Source of the DNA: Aegilops tauschii subsp. strangulata
Lineage: Eukaryota; Streptophyta; Magnoliopsida; Poales; Poaceae
Assembly (NCBI RefSeq): GCF_002575655.3
Contig: NC_053037.3
Span: 143,851,207 to 143,915,206, forward strand
Direction: 5' to 3'
Length of the DNA: 64,000 nucleotides
Both the position numbers and the translations under genes were made by a program. A model generated the notes under the pieces. The model was not told the DNA's origin. It saw only the letters and a list, made by a program, of their open reading frames with translations, and made no database searches. Positions 45,989-56,113 of this stretch are shown here, piece by piece (position 1 is the first letter of the stretch; the number at the start of each line of letters is the position of its first letter).

Positions 45989-47276
45989 ATTCGCCATATT
46001 CGACTCACCTAGGAAATACCAAGATGTATCTGGATTTGAAGGATAGTTTCTGGTGGACCGGAATGAAGAAGGATATTGCAGAGTATGTAGCAGTTTGTGA
46101 TGTATGTCAGAGAGTGAAGGTCGAGCATCAGAAGCCAGCAGGATTGCTACAACCATTGCCGATACCTAAATGGAAGTGGGATAAGCTAGGCATGGATTTT
46201 ATTACGGGATTACCCAGGACTCGTTCAGGCTATGACTCGACATGGGTGGTAGTCGATCGTTTGACGAAAGTACCTCATTTCATCCTAGTGAAGACCACTT
46301 ACACCAGTGCTAAGTTGGCAAAGATATACATGACCAGGATCGTATATCTGCATGGAGTTCCGAGGACCATTGTATCAGATAGAGGAACCCAGTTTACCTC
46401 AAAGTTTTGGAATCAGTTGGATGAAACTTTGGGAACCAGGCTAGATTTCAGTACAGCTTTTCACCCGCAGACAGATGGACAGACTGAGAGAGTCAATCAG
46501 ATTCTGGAGGACATGTTGAGAGCTTGTGCACTAGATTATGGATCTAGTTGGGACGATAATTTGCCGTATGTAGAGTTCTCTTATAACAACAGTTATGAAG
46601 CCAGTTTGAAGATGGCCCCTTTCGAAGCATTGTATGGAAGGAGGTGCAGGACACCGTTGTTGTGGGACGAAGTTGGAGACCGACAGTTGTTTGGACCAGA
46701 TTTGATTAAAGAGTCTGAAGAGAAGGTTAAGCTGATTCACGATAGACTCAAGGTAGCCCAGTCCAGGCAGAAGAGTTATGCCGATTCAAAATGCAAGGAG
46801 ATAGTTTACGAAGTTGGAGACAGAGTTTATCTTCGTGTATCCCCACTTCGAGGAGTGAAGCGTTTTGGAGTGAAGGGAAAGTTAGCACCACGTTTTATGG
46901 GACCATAAAAAGTTTTGGAACGTATGGGAGAAGTTTCTTACAAGTTGGAATTGCCCGAAAGATTGTCAGGAGTTCACGATGTGTTCCACGTTTCTCAGTT
47001 GAAGAAGTGCCACGCAGAGATGGCTGATATTCCTCTGAGAGATACAGTGCCACTAGAAGCGATACAGTTGGATAGCGATTTGACCTACGAGGAGAAGCCA
47101 GTCAGATTCTCGAGTTTGCCAGCCGAGTTACACGCAGCAAGGTTATCAAATTTTGCAAAGTTCAGTGGAGCCACCATAGCGAGGATGAAGCCACCAGGGA
47201 ACGAGAGGAAGACCTACAGAAAGATCACCCACACCTATTTTCTAGCCAACCCGAATCTCGAGGGCGAGATTCATCT
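45973..47276 (+). pseudogene. pol: Element D integrase with frameshifted chromodomain
   Basis: Zinc-binding pattern with two His ([10 protein letters not shown]) and CDVCQ, catalytic core with GMDFITGLP, VSDRGTQF and GQTERVNQ (the D, D and E positions), then FEALYGRRCR and the GPY/F region. A TAA at 46906-46908 stops the frame at FMGP. The rest continues in the same frame (46915-47100), reaching HVSQLKK. From about 47105 a shift puts the C-terminus out of frame. The other frame encodes a chromodomain-like segment with CKVQWSHHSEDEATRE, ending at about 47276. Chromodomains of this kind are thought to guide integration to histone-marked chromatin. The chromodomain would not be made in frame in this copy. 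Confidence 0.9.
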
Positions 47277-47291
47277 TAAGGGGGCTAGGTT
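47276..47291 (+). promoter_or_regulatory. Polypurine tract of element D
   Basis: taagggggctaggttt-type purine run directly before the right LTR; same position and character as in other Gypsy elements. Confidence 0.8.
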
Positions 47292-49886
47292 TGTAACATC
47301 CCAAATTTTCAATTTGGAATTTTATACATTAGATCATCATTGCATATCATATTTTATTGCATTTTGGTTTGATCCTAGAAATTCTACGCAACTCAAGGAC
47401 CCACGGAGAGAGTTGGGGGTTTCATTATTTTCATATTCGAGTTTTTCTCAAATTTTGGAAAGAGGATCGTTTGATTTTAATTATTTTCTCTTTGAGTATT
47501 TCTTTTATAAAAATAAAAGAGAGGATAAAATGACTTCCTCAAAATAAAGAAATATCGGAGATTTAATGTTAAAATCAAATAAGATTTTTTATTCGGAGTT
47601 TTATCGCTATTTTATTTGAATTAGGAAAAAATATGCGTTTTTCAAAATTGCATTTTAGGCCCAAATAAATGTTCATGCTTGTCCGGCCTATTTTTGGAGG
47701 ACGGGGAAATTTTATTTCGGGATTTTTGGAGTCCGTTTAGTACTTCTTTTCTTTCTTTTTTTGCATGACGGAATTATTTAAAAAAAAAGAGAAACCGACT
47801 CCGGACCGTACCCGAGCGGGACTCCGCCCGGGGGGGGGGGGGGGCTTTATAAGCCGCGCCACCCGAGCCCCACAGCCCACCAGCCCGCCCCGTCGCCGCG
47901 CCGCCACCTGCCGCCCCAGCGCCCCGCGCCGCGCCGGAGCCGCACCGCCGCTGCCGCCGTCTCGTCGGATCCGCCGGACGTAGCCGCCGCCGCCTCGGTT
48001 TTCGCAAGAAAACCAAACGGTTTTTTTCGAAACCCTAGATCCGGTTCAGTTTATTTTTTTGGTTTAGTTATCTAGCGAACGCCCATTCGTACGTTCGTTT
48101 TAACGAACGATTTTCACCGTTTAGCCATAGACAACGAACGTTCGTTCGTTAGCCTGTTCGTCAGTTTTTCTTTTTCTCGGATTTTCCGCGATTATTTTCG
48201 ATCGCGATTTCTGATCCGATTTTCGTTTTAGTTTATCTTTTCGCTCGTCTATCGGAATCAGGCGATTCAAACGCCTAGAGTTTCGTCTTGAAGCCCTCTT
48301 TCTGTTTAACCAACTTGAACAAGATTTTGCTACTGTAAAATTTGACTTTAGTCTAGATTAGTAAACGAAGCTTGTTTCTTTCGCCGTTTGAGTTTTGTTG
48401 CTTCATTTGATTTGATTCTTTTTGCAAACCGGAGTTCTTAAGTTGAACTTTCTGGTTAGATCTCTTATTTGAGTTTTACTCGTGCCCTTGCTTGATTGCT
48501 TATTGTATGCTTGTTTGTTTGCGATAGAGTACCCGGAGTGCGAAGCGTGCTACTACGAGTCTCTAGGTTTCACGGATCATCAGCAAGGCAAGTAACACTT
48601 TGATCATACCTCTTTACTACCCAGTTTTATTGCATTAGATCAATCCTCAAACAATTGCATGGTTAGGATCTGATTTAAATTGTGGGTTGGGAAGTAGTTG
48701 AGGTAGTACCTATTCACCTGTTTATTATCAAACCTTTGGGAGTTACTTCTACATCGCTTATATTGCTATGCTCTGCTCGTAGACGTGGATTGGGTTTGAG
48801 TGTATTCATGACAGTTGTGAGTATTGTTAATTAATGGTTAACTTAAGGTGGCAACTTAATACACATCTGTGTGGTTTGAGGGACCTGGGGAATCCAGTGA
48901 TTGCCTGTATTTTTGGAAATCCCGGGGTACCGTGTGATTCTACTATGGACTGCCACCCAGGCTCAAAGGGATCATGAGATTATTCATGCTAGAAACTTCC
49001 GTGTGCAGCCACAAGCCATTATGGGCTCTGGCATAGTTGAGTATGTTGTGTGACCTCTTTCAGTGGTAGACTAGCAGATGTAGGGGATGTAGGTGGTACG
49101 GTCTACCCATCGAAAGAGTTAATGCTTCTGAAAGACTGTGTCTCGGTCATCCGTTTCTCAAACACCCTGTAGTGCGAGAAATCCAACGGAGGAGATCGAG
49201 TCTTGTGGGGAAAAGTGCGCAAACCTCTGCACAGTGTATAAACTAATCATGGTTAGTCGTATCCCCGGTTATGGACACCTTGAGTATCTGGTTCTTGGAT
49301 TATCATGTGGATCTCATCACTCTTAATTATAAAATTTGATTGGGTTATTAATTTACTTTTAATTGGGATTGAGATGGGGTTTATCATTCTCAATGTTTAA
49401 CAACCACCATGATAGTTAAATAAACTTTATCCCTTTGTTGTAGGGAAAAAATGGCTTTTCGCAAAATATATTAACCATACAGCCTCCACCAGCCATATAT
49501 GCATGTAGTGATAGCATTATTCTGTTCATTACTCTTTTGTGTTACATTGCCAGCATATTCCATGTGATGACCTATTTTCGGGCTGCAACGTATCATGTTG
49601 CAGACTTTTCAGATGACGAGTAAGGAGCCTTAGGTCGTGATCTTTCACTCAGTGCTGCCGTTGGAGTTGATGGACTTACTTTATCTTCCAAGCCTTCCGC
49701 TGTTATCGTATTAGATGGCCTTAAGCCATATTTATTGTAATAAGCTCTCTTTTGAGACATTCGATGTAATAAGTGTGTGATTGCTACTCTGTTATAAATC
49801 CTTCAAGTACTGTGCGTGTCAGCATTACCGATCCAGGGATGACACTGATGCACAGAGATCAGAATGTTTGAGGTCTGGTCGCTACA
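47292..49886 (+). repeat. Right LTR of element D
   Basis: 2595 bp, TGTAACATCC to GCTACA, uninterrupted partner of the split left LTR. A 15-bp G run (47830-47844) precedes the TATA box ctttataag (47845-47853). The core palindrome is mutated here (ctctgcacag). It is followed by tctcg. Confidence 0.95.
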
Positions 49887-49937
49887 TCTCGGGGGCTACT
49901 GGCTCATGGTTATCAAATTCGGGCAAGGTAAACTTAC

Positions 49938-51745
49938 CTGCACATCTTTCAAATGTTGCTCAGTGGCTCTGTTAAGCCCATCACGAGTAGGTCGGGTGTA
50001 TGCATCAGCCGAGCTGAAGGCACCGAACGCCTCTTTTGAGAACCGGGGATTTCGTAAAACAGCCTTCCGGCGCCGGTGATCCATGGTGCTCTCCACCTTC
50101 GAATTGGTGACGGACATGTTTTCCGAACCCTCAGCTGAAGGACAGTCCGACGCCACTCCCATATCGGGCCCCTTCTCTTCGGCCAGGACTGAATCTTGGT
50201 TATTAGAAGCACGGCTGGCCGGTTCCACGGACACAGTCTGCCGAACCTTTTTTCTGATACAAAATGAACATACGAGTCATGGTTGGACGCGATTGCTACA
50301 AAGAGCATAGTTGCAAACCCATACCTCTTCAAGGAAGACCCAACCATATCTCCTCTGTTTGCTTTCCTCTTCGAAGGCCTGCCCGGCGCGGGAGCCTCTC
50401 TCTCCGGAGACGCCCCTGCGGCGGCCCGACGCACCGAAAGCCTCCCCTTCTGAGCACAGGATGCCACGGTGAGCAACAAACAATGAGGAAACCCTCTCAG
50501 ACAAAGTGTCTCCTAATTACTTACATGAGAAGCGGGGAGAAGACCGGGATAGTCGGCGATGATGGCCACCTCTGTGCCGTCGTAGCTCATTTGGTAAAAC
50601 GTCCCATTCTCAAGCACCACAAATATGTCCGGATCCTCTTCGAATCCAGGGTCAAGGTCCCGATTGTGGCCCTCGGGCTGCGGGGCGGGGCTGTAAAGCC
50701 CCTCGGAACTCTTTCGCCAGTGCTGTTATAAATGGACGGGTTAATATTTTAGTAAATGAAGCTCAGGGAATGGAATGAATGGAGCAAAAAAGTTGGGAGC
50801 TCACCCAGCTAGGAGGATTGTACATGGAATATCCTTCTCTGTGCGTGATGCGAAGGAACTCCTCTTCCTCACCCTTGAACGGTTCGGCCAATATTTTGGC
50901 TAAGGCAGCAGGGGTGTCCGGACCTTTCCTGCCGCAGCGGGAGGCGTCATCTTCCCCATTGTAATTCCACATGGGAAGTCCTCTAAATTGGAGTGGCTGA
51001 ACTCCCCATACTATGGAGGTCGCCATCACTTCGACTATCATGTACCCGGACTGGGCAAGCGTCCTGATCTTGCTTAGGAGTTGGCGAACTTCTGCACTAT
51101 CTTCCTCCTCGAGGCTCCGAGGGTGCCAGCTTTGGCGTTTCTTCAAAGGAACACTCGCAAACTCGGGGAGACCTCTCCGCACTGGATCTGGAAGTACGAC
51201 GTCATCAATATAGAACCACTCAGAGGTCCACTCTTCGAAAGCTTTCTTCGGTGTGCCGGATAGGTATCCGGTCTCAGCAATACGCCATATTTCGGCCCCG
51301 CCCACTTCAAATATCGATCCCTCATGGTTGCGTGGGACAAGGAAAAACAACTTTCTCCACAGATCAAAATGGGCCTCACAACCCAGGAATAGTTCGCATA
51401 AAGCGACATAACTTGCAATGTGCAGGATGGAGGCTGGGGTAAAATTGTGTAGCAGGAGGCCATAATACTCCAGAAGCCCTCGGAGGAATGGGTGAATTAG
51501 AAACCCCACACCCCTCAGCAGATAGGGGGTGAAGCACACTCGTTCTCCCGCAGACGGATTGGGGAAATCCTCCGCCTGGGTTTTGCCGTTGAAGGAGGTC
51601 AATCCTGCTCGAACAGGGACCAGATCTGCAGGAGGGAGAAATCCCTGTGTTTGCAACTTATGCAATTGGCTGTGGGATACAGAGCACCTCTCCACTCGCC
51701 TCTCTCTAGGTTGGAACGGGAAGAGCAGCTAGGAATGTTAGCCAT
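49938..51745 (-). pseudogene. Element C antisense gene, first four exons (gypsy-type transposon N-terminal domain)
   Basis: Exons on the minus strand: about 51745-50805, 50722-50525, 50449-50325 and 50253-49938. Donors are GTGAGC, GTAAGT, GTATGG and GTAAGT (49937-49932); acceptors are ACAG, TCAG and TCAG. Introns are 82, 75 and 71 nt, typical for plants. ATG 51745 (MANIPSC) is followed by a frameshift near 51700, after which the frame 51695-50763 is open with IHPFLRGLLEYYG, CELFLGC and HFDLW (N-terminal domain). WNYNGEDDASR closes the domain. Exon 2 is acidic (EEDPDIFVV), exons 3-4 basic and then mixed. The gene continues at 32364 beyond element D. Confidence 0.72.
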
Positions 51746-51818
51746 GTTGGAATGGTCCTTCCTGGCCGTCTCTGAGGATTTTCTCCGCGTGGTGCCGGAT
51801 GGATCTGAGATCCAATCT

Positions 51819-51828
51819 CTTTAAATAG
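51819..51828 (-). promoter_or_regulatory. TATA box for the antisense gene of element C
   Basis: The minus strand reads tctatttaaag, about 75 bp upstream of ATG 51745. The remaining stretch 51830-52048 shows no gene. Confidence 0.5.
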
Positions 51829-52047
51829 ACGCTCTTTCTTGCATGGCTAGGGTGTTATTTGCAAAAAAATACCCTGACCGTCCGCATTCGCCTGACACGT
51901 GGAAGCTGAAGTCATGGATGCACAGAAGCCGAGGGGTGAGGCATTGAATTATAAGCCGAATACATTACTTGGAAGTCGTCGTCGGAGGAACCCGCCTTGC
52001 AATGCCGAAGACAATCTGCGCGCCGAACATCTTGTCATTGAAGCCCT

Positions 52048-52358
52048 GTTCGGGGGCTACTAAGGGACTCCTGGATTAAGGGGTCCTCGGGCGTCCGGCC
52101 TGTTAGCCATGGGCCGGACTGATGGGCTGCGAGGATAAAAAGATCGAAGACTGCACCTGTGTCCGGATGGGACTCTCCTTGGCGTGGAAGGCAAGCTTGG
52201 TGACCGAATATGTAGATTCCTTTCTTTGTAACCGACCTTATGTAACCCTAGATCCTCCCGGTGTCTATATAAACCGGACGACTTAGTCCGGAAACAGAGA
52301 TACTCATTACCATAGTCATACAGGCTAGACTTCTAGGGTGTAGCCATTATGATCTCAT
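52048..52358 (+). repeat. Polypurine tract and truncated 3' LTR of element C
   Basis: The purine tract ends cgggggctac at 52060. The LTR begins TAAGGGACTC (TG mutated to TA) and aligns with B's LTR (tggattaaggggtcctcgg, ctccttggcgtggaaggc, ctatataaaccgg with TATA at 52265-52273) until gatctcat near 52358. About 150 bp of the LTR end are missing. The next ~13 bp match neither neighbour; copia element G begins at about 52372. Confidence 0.88.
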
Positions 52359-52371
52359 TCCGCTGCCAGTA

Positions 52372-55300
52372 GTCAAGGTATGTGATTTGTGGAAGTCCAA
52401 TTAAGCGTCTTGATCTATCTCTATAGATCTTGATGCCCAATATATAAGCAGCTTCACCAAGGTCTTTCATTGAAAAATTCTTATTCAAGTATCCTTTTAT
52501 GCTATCCAGAAATTCTATATCATTTCCAATCAACAATATGTCATCCACATATTATATCGGAAATGCTACAGAGCTCCCACTCACTTTCTTGTAAATACAG
52601 GCTTCTCCAAAAGTCTGTATAAAACCATATGCTTTGATCACACTATCAAAGTGTATATTCCAACTCCGAGATGCTTGCACCAGTCCATAAATGGATCACT
52701 GGAGCTTGCACACTTTGTTAGCACCTTTAGGATCGACAAAACCTTCTGGTTGCATCATATACAACACTTATTTAAGATATCCATTAAGGAATGCAGTTTT
52801 GACATCCATTTGCCAAATTTCATAATCATAAAATGCGGCAATTGCTAACATGATTCAGGCAGACTTAAGCATCGCTACCGGCGAGAGGGTCTCATCGTAG
52901 TCAACTCCTTGAACTTGTCGAAAACCTTTTGCAACAAGTCGAGCTTTGTGGACAGTAACATTACCGTCAGTGTCAGTCTTCTTCTTGAAAATCCATTTAT
53001 TCTCTATGGCTTTCCGATCATCGGGCAAGTCAACAAAAGTCCACACTTTGTTCAGATACATGGATCCCATCTCAGATTTCATGGCCTCAAGCCATTTCGC
53101 AGAATGTGGGCTCATCATCGCTTCCTCATAGTTCATAGGTTCGTCATGGTCTAGTAACATGACGACAAGAATAGGATTACTGTACCACTCTGGTGCGGAC
53201 CGTACTCTGGTTGACCTATGAGGTTCAGTAGTAACTTGATCTGAAGGTTCATGATCATCATCATTAGCTTCCTCACTAATTGGTGTAGGAATCACTGGAA
53301 CTGATTTCTGTGATGAACTACTTTCCAATTCGGGAGAAGGTGCAATCACCTCAACAAGTTCTACTTTCCTCCCACTCACTTCTTTCGAGAGAAACTCCTT
53401 CCCTAGAAAGGATCCATTCTTAGCAACAAATATCTTTCCTTTGGATCTGTGATAGAAGGTTTACCCAACAATATCCCTTGGGTATCCTATGAAGACACAT
53501 TTCTCCGATTTGGGTTCAAGCTTATCAGGTTAAAGCTTTTTCACATAAGCATCACAGCCCCAAACATTAAGAAACGACAGCTTAGGTTTCTTGCTAAACC
53601 ACAGTTCATATGGTGTCGTCTCAACGGATTTAGATGGTGCCATATTTAACGTGAATGCAGCTGTCTCTAAAGCATAACCCCAAAATGATAGTGGTAAATC
53701 GGTAAGAGACATCATAGATCGCACCATATCTAATAAAGTACGGTCACGATGTTCGGACACACCATTACGCTTTGGTGTTCCAGGTGGCATGAGTTGCGAA
53801 ACTATTCCACATTGTTTCAAATGAAGACCAAACTCATAACTCAAATATTCACCTCCACGATCAGATCATAGAAACTTTATTTTCTTGTTACGATGATTTT
53901 CCACTTCACTCTGAATTTTTTTGAACTTTTCAAATGTTTCAGACTTATGTTTCATCAAGTAGATATACCCATATCTGCTCAAATCATCTGTGAAGGTCAG
54001 AAAATAATGATACCCGCCCCGAGCCTCAACACTCATCGAACCGCATACATCAGTATGTATTATTCCCAATAAGTCAGTTGCTCGCTCCATTGTTCCGGAG
54101 AAGAGAGTCTTAGTCATCTTGCCCATGAGGCATGGTTCGCAAGCATCAAGTGAATCATAATCAAGTGATTCCAAAAGTCCATCAACATGGAGTTTCTTCA
54201 TGCGCTTTACACTAATATGACCTAAACGGCAGTGCCACAAATAAGTTGCACTATCATTATTAACTTTGCATCTTTTGGCTTCAATATTATGAATATGTGT
54301 ATCACTACAATCGAGATTCAATAAAAATAGACCACTCATCAAGGGTGCATGACCATAAAAGATATTACTCATATAAATAGAACAACCATTATTCTCTGAT
54401 TTAAATGAATAACCGTCTCGCATCAAACAAGATCCAGATATAATGTTCATGCTCAGCGCTGGAACCAAATAACAATTATTCAGGTCTAAAGCTAATCCCG
54501 GCGGGAGATGTAGAGGTAGCATGCCGACGGCGATCACATCGACTTTGGAACCATTTCCCACGTGCATCGGCACCTCGTCCTTAGCCAATCTTCGTTTAAT
54601 CTGTAGCCCCTGTTTTGAGGTGCAAATATGAGCAACAAAACCAGCATCAAATACCCAGGCGCTACTACGAGCATTAGTAAGGTACACATCAATAACATGT
54701 ATATCAAATATACCTTTCACTTTGCCATCCTTCTTATCCACCAAATACTTGGGGCAGTTCCGCTTCTAGTGACTAGTCCCTTTGCAGTAGAAGCACTCAG
54801 TTTCAGGCTTAGGTCCAGACTTGGGCTTCTTCCCGGGAGTAGCAACTTGCTTGCTATTCATCTTGAAGTTCCCCTTCTTCCCTTTGCCCTTTTTCTTGAA
54901 ACTAGTGGTCTTATTAACCATCAACGATTGATGCTCCTTCTTGATTTCTACCTCCGCAACCTTTAGCATCGCGAAGAGCTCGGGAATTGTCTTTTCCATC
55001 CCTTGCATACTATAGTTAATCACGAAGCCTTTATATCTTGGTGGCAGTGATTGAAGAACTCTGTCAATGACACTATCATCAGGAAGATTAACTCCCAGTT
55101 GAGTCAAGTGGTTATGGTACCGAGACATTCTGAGTATGTCTTCACTGACAGAACTATTCTCCTCCATCTTGCAGCTATAGAACTTGTTGGAGACTTCATA
55201 TCTCTCAACTCGGGCATTTCCTTGAAATATTAACTTCAACTCCTGGAACATCTCATATGCTCCATGATGTTCAAAACGTATTTGAAGTCCCAATTCTTAA

Positions 55301-55440
55301 AGCATGGCACACTGAACTATCGAGTAGTCATCAGCTTTGCTCTGCCAGACGTTCATAACGTCCGGAGTTGCTCCTGTAGCGGGTCTTGCACCTAGCGGTG
55401 CTTCCATGACGTAATTCTTCTATGCAGCAATGAGGATAAT
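52372..55440 (-). pseudogene. gag-pol: Element G gag-pol (copia): gag, protease, integrase, partial RT
   Basis: Almost the whole length stays in one frame, broken by scattered stops. Gag is at 55440-54766 (VLQSLPPRYKGFV, MLKVAEVEIKKEHQ) and has a zinc knuckle start CFYCKGTSH that a stop cuts near 54765. Protease has VFDAGF where the active site should be D-T-G. Integrase follows in copia order (before RT): HCRLGHIS, CEPC, HTDVCG, SDRGGEY and the SEHRDRT segment. A Ser/Pro/Glu-rich linker (53379-53200) leads to RT: WIFKKKTD, ARLVAKGF, VQGVDYDET, then stops at about 52852 and beyond, and YVDD (about 52540-52551) near the left end. RT breaks off after the ITYLD motif. Confidence 0.92.
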
Positions 55441-55457
55441 CCTCAAGTTATGGACTC
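52372..55457 (-). mobile_element. Element G: Angela/BARE-like copia element, minus sense, truncated in RT
   Basis: A copia gag-pol frame on the minus strand starts near 55440 and is cut at 52372, inside RT. The missing RT end, RNase H and 3' LTR were lost at the junction with C. The upstream part of G (leader and 5' LTR) is on the other side of element H and so outside the window. The family is the same as J, in opposite orientation. Confidence 0.88.
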
Positions 55458-56113
55458 TGTCGTGGAATTGTCACGGCAGATGTCCTTAGTGTCAGGACTT
55501 AGTCGTGAGGCCAGCGCATCTATGTAGTAGCTTGAGAGGGGTTGGGCGGAATCGAGAGACGCAACACAAGACAAGGATTTAGACAGCTTCGGGCCCCGGG
55601 AAACATCATCCGGTAATAACCCTACATGCTGTTTGAGGCTAGGTCTCATTATGATCATGAGTGAGTCGCCGGCTCGGCCGGCTCTTTGTGTCTAGCCCTA
55701 AAAATTGTTTCTTGTCCCTTGTCCGTCTTTGGGGAGCCCTGCCCCTCCTTATATAAGTTGAAGGGGCGGGTTACATGTGGAGTCCTATTAGGATTAGGAC
55801 TAGTCTACCTTCTAATACAAACCGGATACAAGTCCGGGTCTTAACTCTTTGTAAGGTAAATATTCTTCACGCCTTTCCTCTTAAACCGGCCCACCATTAC
55901 ATAAACCGGCCTTCTGGGCCTTGGGCCTTGTCATCCGTCCGCCGCCCGCCGGGTTACCAGTGCGCCATAATGTTTAGGTAGGTTGCTTGTAACCCGTCTG
56001 GTCAGGGCGGGTTGCCAGTGAATCACCAAGTGTAAACCGGGTCTCAAGTAAGCCGCCAAATCCGGCCGGGTCATACCTCCGGCCGGTTCATACCGCGGGG
56101 TATATCCCCGACA
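55458..56113 (-). repeat. 3' LTR of element H
   Basis: 656 bp with TG..CA ends, followed by ttagcccccagttt, the complement of a purine tract. A palindromic TATA, cttatataag, is at 55748-55757. Ends share CCACGACA (sense) with element A. Confidence 0.82.

Larger units (their letters stand above)
32416..49886 (+). mobile_element. Element D: Tekay-type chromovirus (Gypsy), inserted in an intron of C's antisense gene
   Basis: The left LTR (32416-34161 plus 40942-41830, split by E) and right LTR (47292-49886) start TGTAACATCC and end GCTACA. The perfect 5-mer tctcg flanks the element (32411-32415 and 49887-49891). The order is primer-binding site for initiator tRNA-Met, an extra ORF, gag, protease, RT, RNase H, integrase and a chromodomain relic, then a purine tract. 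A chromodomain at the integrase end and TGTAACA LTR starts point to the Tekay (Del) clade. In an 840-bp stretch the two LTRs differ by about 28 substitutions by hand count. The element is inactive. Confidence 0.93.
1..52358 (+). mobile_element. Element C: Gypsy (Tat lineage) LTR retrotransposon, outermost of the left nest, 5' part outside window
   Basis: The window opens inside the pol gene of this + strand element. Its own sequence is 1-1294, 28480-32415 and 49887-52358; the remainder is elements A and D inserted into it. Continuity is shown by the RT/RNase H reading frame, which stops at A's LTR and resumes directly after A's other LTR, and by the antisense gene, which resumes across D. Tat membership rests on a second RNase H domain after the usual one, an antisense gene downstream of pol, and the polypurine tract plus LTR. 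Gag, protease and the 5' LTR lie left of the window. The 3' LTR is truncated at about 52358. It closely resembles element B in the LTR and in the last 80 bp of the internal region. Confidence 0.85.
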
